Of a DNA stretch of 64,000 bases, positions 47,352-54,820 are shown piece by piece. The number at the start of each line of letters is the position of its first letter. Position 1 is the stretch's first letter. Location: the NCBI GenBank assembly GCA_963759235.1, contig CAVWYO010000003.1:52585-116584 (forward strand). Reading direction: 5' to 3'. The stretch is from Bauldia sp963759235 (GTDB taxonomy: Bacteria; Pseudomonadota; Alphaproteobacteria; Rhizobiales; Kaistiaceae). The position numbers and the translations under genes are program-made. A model generated the notes under the pieces. That model worked only from the letters and a program-made list of their open reading frames with translations, ran no database searches and had not been told where the DNA came from.

Positions 47352-49721
47352 ATGCGCAGCGTGAAAGTCGTTGCCTCCTTGGTCGCCTTGCTTCAGTTCA
47401 ACCTCGGTCAAATGTACCGCCAAGGCTGGGGCGTGCCGCAGGACTACGCGGAGGCGGCGAAGTGGTTTCGCAAGGCTGCCGAGCAGGGCGACGCCCGCGC
47501 CCAGGTCAACCTTGGTTTCATGTATGCCACCAGCCAGGGTGTGCCCCAGGACTACGCCGAAGCGGCGAAGTGGTGGCGCAAGGCTACCGATCAGGGCAAC
47601 GCCCGCGCCCAGCTCAACCTCGGTTCCATGTACGATAGTGGCCAGGGCGTGCCGCAAGACTACGTCGAGGCGGTGACCTGGTATCGCAAGGCCGCCGACC
47701 AGGGCGATGCGCCTGCTCAGTTCAACCTCGGTCAAATGTACCGCCAAGGCTGGGGCGTGCAGCAGAACGACGCCGAAGCGGTGACTTGGTATCGCAAGGC
47801 TGCCGACCAGGGGAACGCAGACGCCCAGAATGTCCTCGGGCTCATGTACGATAATGGCCAGGGCGTGCCGCAAGACTACGTCGAGGCGGTGACTTGGTAT
47901 CGCATGGCTGCTGACCAGGGGAACGCCGACGCTCAGTCCAATCTCGGGATCGTGTACGCTTACGGCCAGGGAGTGCCGCAAGACTACGTCGAGGCGGCGA
48001 AGTGGTTTCGCAAGGCTGCCGATCAGGGCGACGCCCGCGCTCAGTTCAACCTCGGTGTAATGTACGACAGAGGACAGGGCGTGCCGCAGGACTACGCCGA
48101 AGCGGTGACTTGGTATCGCAAGGCTGCCGACCAGGGCGACGCCCGCGCCCAGTTCAACCTCGGTGTAATGTACGATAATGGCCAGGGCGTGCCGCAAGAC
48201 TACGTCGAGGCGGTGACGTGGTTTCGCAAGGCCGCCGACAAAGGTGACGCCGATGCAGAGTACAATCTTGGCAGCATGTACAACGACGGCCAGGGCGTGC
48301 CGCAGGACTACGCGGAGGCGGCAAAGTGGTATCGCAAGGCTGCCGACCAGGGCAATGCGCCGGCTCAGTTCAACCTCGGTCAAATGTACAACGACGGCCA
48401 GGGCGTGCCGAAAGACTATGTCCAGGCGCATATGTGGTTTCGCAAGGCCGCCGACCAAGGCAACACCCAAGCTAAGTCCGTCCTTGGGACCATATACAAA
48501 GTGGTCGCCGAACACGGGAACGCCGACGCTCAGTTCAACCTCGGTCAAATGTACCGCCATGGCCAGGGCGTGCCGCAAGACTACGTCGAGGCGGTGACTT
48601 GGTATCGCAAGGCCGCCGACCAGGGCAATGCGCCTGCTCAGTTCAACCTCGGTCAAATGTACCGCCAAGGCTGGGGCGTGCCGCAGAACGACGCCGAAGC
48701 GGTGACTTGGTATCGCAAGGCTGCCGACCAGGGGAACGCAGACGCCCAGGTCAACCTTGGTTGCATGTATGCCACCAGCCAGGGTGTTCCCCAGGACTAC
48801 GCCGAAGCGGCGAGGTGGTGGCGCAAGGCTGCCGATCAGGGGAACGCCGCCGCTCAGTTCAACCTCGGTCAAATGTACTTCGATGGCCAGGGCGTGCCGC
48901 AAGACTACGTCGAGGCGGCGAGGTGGTGGCGCAAGGCTGCCGATCAGGGGAACGCCGACGCTCAATTCAACCTCGGGCTCATGTACGGTAGCGGCCAGGG
49001 CGTGCCGCAAGACTACGTCGAGGCGGCGAGGTGGTGGCGCAAGGCTGCCGATCAGGGGAACGCCCGCGCCCAGGTCAACCTCGGTTCCATGTACGATAAT
49101 GGCCAGGGCGTGCCGCAAGACTACGTCGAGGCGGTGACTTGGTATCGCAAGGCCGCCGACCAGGGCGACGCGACCGCCGAGTTTAATCTCGGTCAAATGT
49201 ACCGCCAAGGACAGGGCGTGCCGCAGAACGACGCCGAAGCGGTGACTTGGTTTCGCAAGGCCGCCGACCAGGGGAACGCAGACGCCCAGAATGTCCTCGG
49301 GCTCATGTACGATAATGGCCAGGGCGTGCCGCAAGACTACGTCGAGGCGGTGACTTGGTTTCGCAAGGCCGCCGATCAGGGCGTCGCGGACGCCCAGTTT
49401 AATCTCGGGATCGTGTACGGTAGCGGTCGGGGCGTGAAGCAGGGCTACGCCGAAGCGGTGACTTGGTATCGCAAGGCTGCCGAGCAGGGGCACGTGATGG
49501 CCCAGGTCAACCTGGGTTTCATGTGCGCTAACGGCCAGGGTGTGCCGCAGGACTATGTGCAGGCGTACATGTGGTTCAATCTTGCCGCTGTGCGCCTTCC
49601 CGCTTCGGAGACTGAAAACCGCGCCATGGCTGCTAAGAACCGCGACCGTGCCGCGAGCAGGATGACGACCGCCCAAATCGCGGAAGCTCAGCGGTTAGCG
49701 CGTGGGTGGAAACCACAATGA
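47352..49721 (+). CDS. Giant Sel1-like repeat protein (20 full 36-residue repeats plus one partial)
   Basis: A 789-residue protein. After 14 residues (MRSVKVVASLVALL), 20 near-identical 36-residue Sel1-like units follow, plus a 19-residue truncated unit after the tenth (KSVLGTIYKVVAEHGNADA). The unit pattern is QFNLGxMYxxGQGVPQDYxEAxxW(Y/F)RKAADQGxAxA. The end is TENRAMAAKNRDRAASRMTTAQIAEAQRLARGWKPQ. Sel1 repeats form curved helical scaffolds for protein binding. The leader looks like the start of a signal peptide cut short. Its stop overlaps the ATG of the FRG gene. Confidence 0.93.
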   Translation: MRSVKVVASLVALLQFNLGQMYRQGWGVPQDYAEAAKWFRKAAEQGDARAQVNLGFMYATSQGVPQDYAEAAKWWRKATDQGNARAQLNLGSMYDSGQGVPQDYVEAVTWYRKAADQGDAPAQFNLGQMYRQGWGVQQNDAEAVTWYRKAADQGNADAQNVLGLMYDNGQGVPQDYVEAVTWYRMAADQGNADAQSNLGIVYAYGQGVPQDYVEAAKWFRKAADQGDARAQFNLGVMYDRGQGVPQDYAEAVTWYRKAADQGDARAQFNLGVMYDNGQGVPQDYVEAVTWFRKAADKGDADAEYNLGSMYNDGQGVPQDYAEAAKWYRKAADQGNAPAQFNLGQMYNDGQGVPKDYVQAHMWFRKAADQGNTQAKSVLGTIYKVVAEHGNADAQFNLGQMYRHGQGVPQDYVEAVTWYRKAADQGNAPAQFNLGQMYRQGWGVPQNDAEAVTWYRKAADQGNADAQVNLGCMYATSQGVPQDYAEAARWWRKAADQGNAAAQFNLGQMYFDGQGVPQDYVEAARWWRKAADQGNADAQFNLGLMYGSGQGVPQDYVEAARWWRKAADQGNARAQVNLGSMYDNGQGVPQDYVEAVTWYRKAADQGDATAEFNLGQMYRQGQGVPQNDAEAVTWFRKAADQGNADAQNVLGLMYDNGQGVPQDYVEAVTWFRKAADQGVADAQFNLGIVYGSGRGVKQGYAEAVTWYRKAAEQGHVMAQVNLGFMCANGQGVPQDYVQAYMWFNLAAVRLPASETENRAMAAKNRDRAASRMTTAQIAEAQRLARGWKPQ
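47394..49610 (+). repeat. 108-base tandem repeat array coding for Sel1 units
   Basis: The array consists of 108-base units (36 codons) with high identity at the DNA level, including nearly identical 60-80 base stretches between distant units. One unit is reduced to 57 bases. Such DNA is prone to unequal recombination and copy-number change, and to collapse in short-read assembly. Confidence 0.85.
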
Positions 49722-50539
49722 TCAACGAGTACGCTAAGCCCGCGAACCAGGAATATGCAGCCGCCAATTGGGAGGAGTGCGAGCAGAGGCTCCTGCAAAT
49801 TGAAAAGGACAATTGCCAATCTTTGAGCGGGGTGTGGTTTCGCGGTGTCGCGAATGCGGAGTGGTGCCTTCTGACGACGTTAGAACGTCGCAGTGCCCAC
49901 TTCTTCTCTGTGGCCGACTATTATGACGTAATGTCGAGGGTAAAGCCGGAGGTCGAAACATTTACGAGATCAACTTGGGTGGTGCCCGATTGGTCTGAAC
50001 CCGGGCTTGGCGACTTTGCGGAGTATTTCCGTAAAATGCCGGCCTACGGCTACATGGCGCACCTGAGACATCATGAATTTCCGTCACCGCTCCTTGATTG
50101 GAGCCGCTCGCCATACATTTCGGCATACTTCGCTTTTGCAGATGAGCAAGCGAAAAAAGCAAAAAATGTAGCGATTTACGTCTTTTCAGAAACACCGCAC
50201 AATCTGAAGTTCGGAAATAGTGCAGGACCAAAAATATGCAGCCATGGAGGAAGAGATTTGACAACTGATGGCCGTCATTTCCGGCAGCAATCAAGTTACA
50301 CGGTATGCGTAGAATTTTGTGCTTCAGAAGGCCGTTGGAGGTTTGTCCGGCACCAAAGTGTCTTCGATTTAGGGGAGACAGGTCAGGATCGTTTGTACAA
50401 GATCACGGTTCCATCAACGGAACGCGTGAAGGTCTTGGGACTGCTTGATAGGTTCAACGTGAATAAGTTTTCTCTATTTAATTCCGAAGAGAGCCTTATG
50501 GAGACGCTGGCGTTTCGTGAGATCGACCTGAAGCACTGA
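49718..50539 (+). CDS. FRG-domain protein
   Basis: A 273-residue protein with the FRG domain: VWFRGVANAEWCLLTTLERRS (FRG motif), LRHHEFPSPLLDWSRSPYISAYFAFAD and the AIYVF strand, ending DRFNVNKFSLFNSEESLMETLAFREI. FRG proteins occur in defence and accessory islands; their activity is not well known. GC content is clearly lower than its neighbours, with AAA, ATT and TTT codons common, indicating horizontal acquisition. ATG 49718 is overlapped by the Sel1 stop and follows GGTGGA; GTG 49706 is the alternative start. Confidence 0.87.
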   Translation: MINEYAKPANQEYAAANWEECEQRLLQIEKDNCQSLSGVWFRGVANAEWCLLTTLERRSAHFFSVADYYDVMSRVKPEVETFTRSTWVVPDWSEPGLGDFAEYFRKMPAYGYMAHLRHHEFPSPLLDWSRSPYISAYFAFADEQAKKAKNVAIYVFSETPHNLKFGNSAGPKICSHGGRDLTTDGRHFRQQSSYTVCVEFCASEGRWRFVRHQSVFDLGETGQDRLYKITVPSTERVKVLGLLDRFNVNKFSLFNSEESLMETLAFREIDLKH

Positions 50540-50790
50540 CGGAGAGGACGCGTTCCATCAGGGCTGCACCGATGGCAGGTGGCATCTGCATGTCGCTCAG
50601 CCACTCGGTCGCTGTTTCGTTGAGGTCGGCCAATTCCTGTCCATCCAGGCTGCCAGCGTTGCCGCGGTAATCGATCCGGTACTCAGAGCGATCAGCCGGG
50701 CACCGAATGCCTGATCGAATGCACGCTGTTCCGGAGATTTCGGCGGCTCAGGTCGCCACTCGCTTTGCCGTCCGGATGAAGAGGGTATAT
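50540..50790 (-). pseudogene. Degenerate minus-strand coding remnant
   Basis: Read leftward, one frame gives EPPKSPEQRAFDQAFGARLIAL...TAATLAAW and the other then continues ELADLNETATEWLSDMQMPPAIGAALMERVLSVSA. Joined by a one-base shift near 50645 they resemble one helical protein. No start codon of clear use exists. The FRG gene ends at 50539 and overlaps its end. The remnant was probably brought with the accessory segment; the identity is unknown. Confidence 0.35.
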
Positions 50791-50791
50791 A

Positions 50792-50811
50792 TCTACCCCA
50801 CGCCAGGTAGA
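50792..50811. promoter_or_regulatory. Operator-like inverted repeat of VapBC copy 2
   Basis: TCTACC-N8-GGTAGA ends 8 bases before the ATG at 50820. It matches the copy 1 repeat at 46462-46480, including the following AAAGGTACC. The conserved half-sites with slightly different spacing suggest cross-regulation between the two modules. Confidence 0.55.
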
Positions 50812-50819
50812 AAGGTACC

Positions 50820-51080
50820 ATGATGGGGATCAACATCAAAAATTCCGAGACTGTCCGGTTGATCAAGGAACTCGCCGAGTTGACCGGCGAGGGTCAGACC
50901 GAGGCTATCACCACGGCGGTGAAGGAGCGGATCACCGGCATTCGCAAGACGAAGGGCCATGGTCGGTACGAGAAGATGATGGCGATTGCCGACGAAATGG
51001 CGCCACTGTTCAAGCCGCCCTACGACACCATCGATCATGGCGATCTTCTCTATGACGAGAAGACTGGTCTGTCGAAATGA
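50820..51080 (+). CDS. VapB-type antitoxin, copy 2
   Basis: An 86-residue antitoxin starting GINIKNSETVRLIKELAELTGEGQTEAITTAVKERITG. The N-terminal DNA-binding part is nearly identical to copy 1, whereas the C-terminal toxin-binding part (MAPLFKPPYDTIDHGDLLYDEKTGLSK) is different. The ATG at 50820 is followed by a four-base overlap with VapC. The module lies between the FRG gene and ddl. Confidence 0.92.
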   Translation: MMGINIKNSETVRLIKELAELTGEGQTEAITTAVKERITGIRKTKGHGRYEKMMAIADEMAPLFKPPYDTIDHGDLLYDEKTGLSK

Positions 51081-51472
51081 TCGTTGACACGTCGGCGGTC
51101 GTGGCAATCGCTCGGAACGAACCCGAACGGTCCCGATTTCTTACCGCGCTGGATCGCGACGCGGTCAACCATATGTCGGCGGCCTCGTTCTTCGAGGCGG
51201 CCATCGTCATCGACGGAAGCCGCAATCCAGTCCTAAGCCGCCGACTGGACGCCTTTATCCAGACTTCAGCCATCGTCATCGAGTCCGTAACCGAGCATCA
51301 GGCGCGGATCGCCCGCGAGGCCTACCGCGATTTCGGCAAAGGGAGCGGCCATCCGGCCGGGCTCAACTTCGGCGACTGTTTCGCCTATGCGCTGGCGAAG
51401 GACATGGGCGAGCCGCTCCTCTTCAAGGGCGACGACTTTTCCGCGACCGACGTGCGGCGCGCCGAGGGCTGA
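51077..51472 (+). CDS. VapC-type PIN toxin, copy 2 (intact)
   Basis: A 131-residue PIN ribonuclease: MIVDTSAVVAIARNE (Asp), ASFFEAAIVIDG (Glu), FGKGSGHPAGLNFGDCFAYALAKDMGEPLLFKGDDFSATDVRRAEG with the last Asp cluster intact. The C-terminal 50 residues are almost identical to copy 1, the N-terminal half differs. Predicted to cut RNA, neutralised by the adjacent VapB. Confidence 0.92.
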   Translation: MIVDTSAVVAIARNEPERSRFLTALDRDAVNHMSAASFFEAAIVIDGSRNPVLSRRLDAFIQTSAIVIESVTEHQARIAREAYRDFGKGSGHPAGLNFGDCFAYALAKDMGEPLLFKGDDFSATDVRRAEG

Positions 51473-51502
51473 TCGCCGCCGAGGCCAAGCGCCGCGGCGT
51501 AG

Positions 51503-51520
51503 TTAACGCTTCTTAACCAT
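51503..51520. promoter_or_regulatory. CtrA-like half sites upstream of ddl
   Basis: TTAA-N6-TTAACCAT resembles the alphaproteobacterial CtrA motif (TTAA-N7-TTAA), but the gap is one base short. It lies just upstream of ddl-ftsQ-ftsA. In related bacteria CtrA controls this division gene group, so it is a reasonable but weak candidate. Confidence 0.25.
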
Positions 51521-51544
51521 TTTCCGACGCAATCTCCATCAAAG

Positions 51545-51563
51545 TCCGCCGCGAATCGGCGGA
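51545..51563 (+). promoter_or_regulatory. Hairpin overlapping the ddl ribosome-binding site
   Basis: TCCGCCG-CGAAT-CGGCGGA forms a perfect 7-base stem with a five-base loop. Its 3' arm shares the first three bases (GGA, 51561-51563) with the GGAGGAG ribosome site of ddl. It might tune ddl translation. Confidence 0.4.
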
Positions 51564-51574
51564 GGAGTGACGGG

Positions 51575-52495
51575 ATGGCGACCCACGTTGCGGTTTTGAT
51601 GGGGGGGTGGTCGGCGGAGCGGCCGGTGTCGCTCTCCTCCGGCAACGCCTGCGCCGACGCGCTGGAGGCCGGCGGCTATCGGGTGACCCGGGTCGACGTC
51701 GGCCATGACGTCAGCGAGGTGCTGGCCAAGCTGAAGCCGGACATCGCCTTCAACGCGTTGCACGGGCCCTTCGGCGAGGATGGTTGCATCCAGGGCGTTC
51801 TGGAGATCCTCGCCATCCCCTACACCCATTCCGGGGTGCTTGCCTCGGCCCTTGCCATGAACAAGCCGAAGGCCAATCAGGTCATGAAGGCGGCCGGCGT
51901 CCCGGTGTCGGAATCGGTTCTCGTCCACCGCTTCGAGGCGGCAAAGCGGCACGTCATCGAGCCGCCCTATGTCATCAAGCCGCCGGGCGAGGGCTCGAGC
52001 TTCGGCGTCCTCATCGTCAAGCAGGATGCGATTCACCCGCCGCAGGAGCTCTATGCCGAGGAATGGCGCTACGGCGACACCGTTATGGTGGAACGCTATG
52101 TCGGCGGTCGCGAGCTGACCTGCGGCGTTCTTGGTAACCAACCGCTCGACGTGATTGATATCGTTACAGAAAGTCGGTTTTACGACTATCACGCCAAGTA
52201 CGACCTTGGCGGCTCAAAACACATCTTGCCGGCGCAAATTTTACCAGATGTTTACCAAAATGTACGGATGCTGGCGCTACGGGCTCATCAGGCTTTGGGC
52301 TGCCGTGGCGTCAGCCGGGCGGACTTCCGCTACGACGACAGCCCCGGGGGAACGGGGGAACTCGTTTGCCTCGAGGTCAACACGCAGCCGGGCATGACGG
52401 CCACTTCGTTGGTTCCGGACATGGCCGCTTACGCGGGCATGGATTTCCAGAGCCTGGTGCGGTGGATGGTGGAGGACGCGTCTTGCAGGCGGTAG
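51575..52495 (+). CDS. ddl: D-alanine--D-alanine ligase
   Basis: A 306-residue ATP-grasp enzyme making D-Ala-D-Ala for MurF. Motifs: VLMGGWSAERPVSLSSG (substrate loop), FNALHGPFGEDG, YTHSGVLASALAMNKPKAN, VIKPPGEGSSFGV, ELTCGVLGNQPL and the end CLEVNTQPGMTATSLVPDMAAYAG. Full length and in frame. Position in the dcw cluster before ftsQ is standard, although two TA modules and the Sel1/FRG genes separate it from murB. Confidence 0.96.
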   Translation: MATHVAVLMGGWSAERPVSLSSGNACADALEAGGYRVTRVDVGHDVSEVLAKLKPDIAFNALHGPFGEDGCIQGVLEILAIPYTHSGVLASALAMNKPKANQVMKAAGVPVSESVLVHRFEAAKRHVIEPPYVIKPPGEGSSFGVLIVKQDAIHPPQELYAEEWRYGDTVMVERYVGGRELTCGVLGNQPLDVIDIVTESRFYDYHAKYDLGGSKHILPAQILPDVYQNVRMLALRAHQALGCRGVSRADFRYDDSPGGTGELVCLEVNTQPGMTATSLVPDMAAYAGMDFQSLVRWMVEDASCRR

Positions 52496-53389
52496 AGACA
52501 GAGGCTGCTGGGGCGGCCGGCGACTGGCCGGAGGCGGCAAAGCCGAGCCGTCGCGTCGTCCTCCCGCGCCTTCTCCGCAGGCCGGCGCGCATCCTGACGC
52601 GGGTCGACTGGCGCCTGCCGCGCCACGCCGGCATCAAGGGCATGGGCCTTTTCTTCGCCGTCACCGCGGTCGCCGGCATCCTCGTCGGCGGGCACGTGAC
52701 GACGATCGTCTCGGCGGTCACCGCGTGGTCGGGTCTGGCGATCGACGCGGTCGAGATCACCGGGCAGAGCGAAACCGCCGAGACCGACGTGCTCGACCGG
52801 CTGGCGATCGGGGAATATCCGTCGATCGTCACCTTCGACGCCATCGCGGCGCGCGAGCGGGTCGAGGCGCTGCCGTGGGTCAAGCGGGCAACGATCCGCA
52901 AGCTCTATCCCGACACCCTGCAGGTGGCGATCGTCGAGAAGAAACCGTACGCCATCTGGCAGCGCGACGCCGGCGTGTCGCTGATCGACCAGAACGGCAA
53001 TGTCATCACCGACTATATCGGCGGGCGGTACGCGTCGCTGCCGATGGTGGTCGGCGAGGGCGCCAACCAGCGCGCCGACGAGTTCGTTTCGCTGATCGGC
53101 GAATTCCCGTCGCTGGCGCCGCGGGTCAAGGCCGGCGTTCTGGTCTCCGGGCGGCGGTGGAACGTGGTCCTCGACAACGGCATCGAGATCATGCTGCCCG
53201 AGGAGGATCCGGCGTCGGCGCTGATTCAGGTCGTCGCGCTGGAAGACGGCAACCAGATCTTCTCCCGCGAGATCGCGGCGGTCGATCTGAGGCTGCCCAA
53301 CCGGCTCGTCTTCCGGTTGACCGGAACGCGGCTACGAGGCGCGCGAGCAGCTCCTCAAGGATCGCAAGAAGAAAGGGTCGAACGCCTGA
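52483..53389 (+). CDS. ftsQ: Cell division protein FtsQ, with a one-base frameshift near its end
   Basis: A bitopic divisome protein: cytoplasmic tail, one membrane helix (GLFFAVTAVAGILVGGHVTTI), POTRA domain (IDAVEITGQSETAETDVLDRL, RVEALPWVKRATIRKLYPDTLQVAIVEKKPYAIWQ) and a beta domain. The start is TTG 52483 with GGTGGAGG upstream, overlapping ddl. Near 53323 one extra G shifts the frame, so the read-through runs straight into ftsA. Deleting it yields the family-typical tail RLTERGYEAREQLLKDRKKK and a stop at 53387-53389 overlapping the ftsA ATG. Confidence 0.9.
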
Positions 53390-54718
53390 TGAAGCTGTTC
53401 GGCTCCCCCGACCCGGCCCGCCGCGCCGCGACCCGGCGCCCGAGCATCGTCTCGATCCTCGACATCGGTTCGAGCAAGATCTGCTGCCTGATCGCGCAGC
53501 TCAAGCCGTTCGACGGCGAGGATGCCCGCGAGTCGCTGCGCGGACGCACCCATGCGATCGAAATTCTCGGCATCGGCCATCAGCGCTCGCGGGGCATCAA
53601 GTCCGGCGTCGTGGTCAATCTCGACGCGGCCGAGCATGCGATCCGCCTGGCGGTCGACGCGGCGGAGCGGATGGCCGGCGTCACGGTCGACTCCCTCTTC
53701 GTCAACGTTTCGGCCGGCCGGCTCGCCAGCGAAACCTATTCGGCCAGCGTGGCGCTTTCCGGCAAGGTGGTCGAGGAAGCCGATATCGGCCGCGTACTGG
53801 CCGCCGGCCGCCGCCATTCGGTCAGCGATGGCCGCACCGTGGTGCATGCCCTGCCCATCGGCTATTCGCTCGACGCCGACGGCGGCATCGCCGATCCGCG
53901 CGGCATGGTCGGCGAGCGGCTCGGCGTCGACATGCATATGGTCACCGCCGACGCGCAACCTCTGCACAATATCGAGCTTTGCATCAACCGCTGCCACCTG
54001 TCGGTCGAGCGGCTGGTGGCGACGCCCTATGCGAGCGGCCTTTCGGTGCTGGTCGACGACGAGTCCGAACTCGGCTGCGCCTCGGTCGATTTCGGCGGCG
54101 GCACGACGACGATCGCGGTGTTCATGAAGGGCGAGCTCGTCCATGTCGATGCCATCGCGATCGGCGGCCAGCACATCACCACCGACATCGCCCGCGGCCT
54201 GGCGACCGGGCTCGAGGACGCCGAGCGGCTGAAGACCATGCACGGCAGCGCGCTGCCCAGCGCCGACCGACGAGCGCGAGATGATTTCCGTCACGCCGAT
54301 CGGCGACGATGACGGCGAACCCGCCAATCAGGTTCCCCGCTCGGCGCTCACCCGCATCATCCGTCCGCGGGTCGAGGAGATCCTCGAAGTGGTGCGCGAC
54401 CGGCTCAACGCTTCGGGCTTCGCGGCGCTGGTCGGACGCCGGATGGTGCTGACCGGCGGCGCCAGCCAGCTCACCGGGCTGGTCGAGGCGGCCCGCCGGG
54501 TGCTTGCCCGCAACGTCAGGATCGGCCGTCCGCTCGGCATCGCCGGCATGCCAGAGGTGGCGCGGGGACCGGCGTTCTCGGCGGCGGTCGGGCTCATCAT
54601 CTATCCGCAGGTCGCGACAATGGAACAGTGCGAGACGAGCCGCGTAACAGGGTTCGCAATGACCGGAACCGGCGGCTACTTCGCCAGGGTCGGCCATTGG
54701 TTCAGGGAGAGCTTTTGA
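53389..54718 (+). CDS. ftsA: Cell division protein FtsA, frameshifted in this sequence
   Basis: Actin-like membrane anchor of FtsZ. The N-terminal part (53389 to about 54264) has IVSILDIGSSKICCLIAQL, GHQRSRGIKSGVVVNLDAAEHAIRLAV, ASVDFGGGTTTIAVFMKGEL and AIAIGGQHITTDIARGL. After an extra base at 54265-54268 the frame changes, and the rest (ISVTPIGDDDGEPANQVPRSAL, RMVLTGGASQLTGL, ending in the amphipathic FARVGHWFRESF) continues in the next frame to 54718. Single-base removal gives one continuous protein of normal length. Probably a sequence error. Confidence 0.92.
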
Positions 54719-54820
54719 GGCGCCGGTAGCTCGGCGTCGGGCGTCCGCGGCGGCGGCGCCTGAATGGAACGTGGGGCCGGCGGGACGCAAGCGGCCAATA
54801 GGGGTCAAAACGAGGGTGTC

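Noticed and set aside
47394..49610. Regular repeats considered as a CRISPR array.
   Set aside because: The units are 108 bases, coding, in frame and lack variable spacers.
47298..49676. A 792-codon open frame on the minus strand across the whole Sel1 gene.
   Set aside because: It results from repeat periodicity and GC-rich codon use on the coding strand; its translation is His/Leu/Val repeats with no family character, and no ribosome site was seen.
52366..54312. A natural FtsQ-FtsA fusion protein.
   Set aside because: The fused reading arises from one extra G; the corrected sequence gives normal separate genes with a TGATG overlap.
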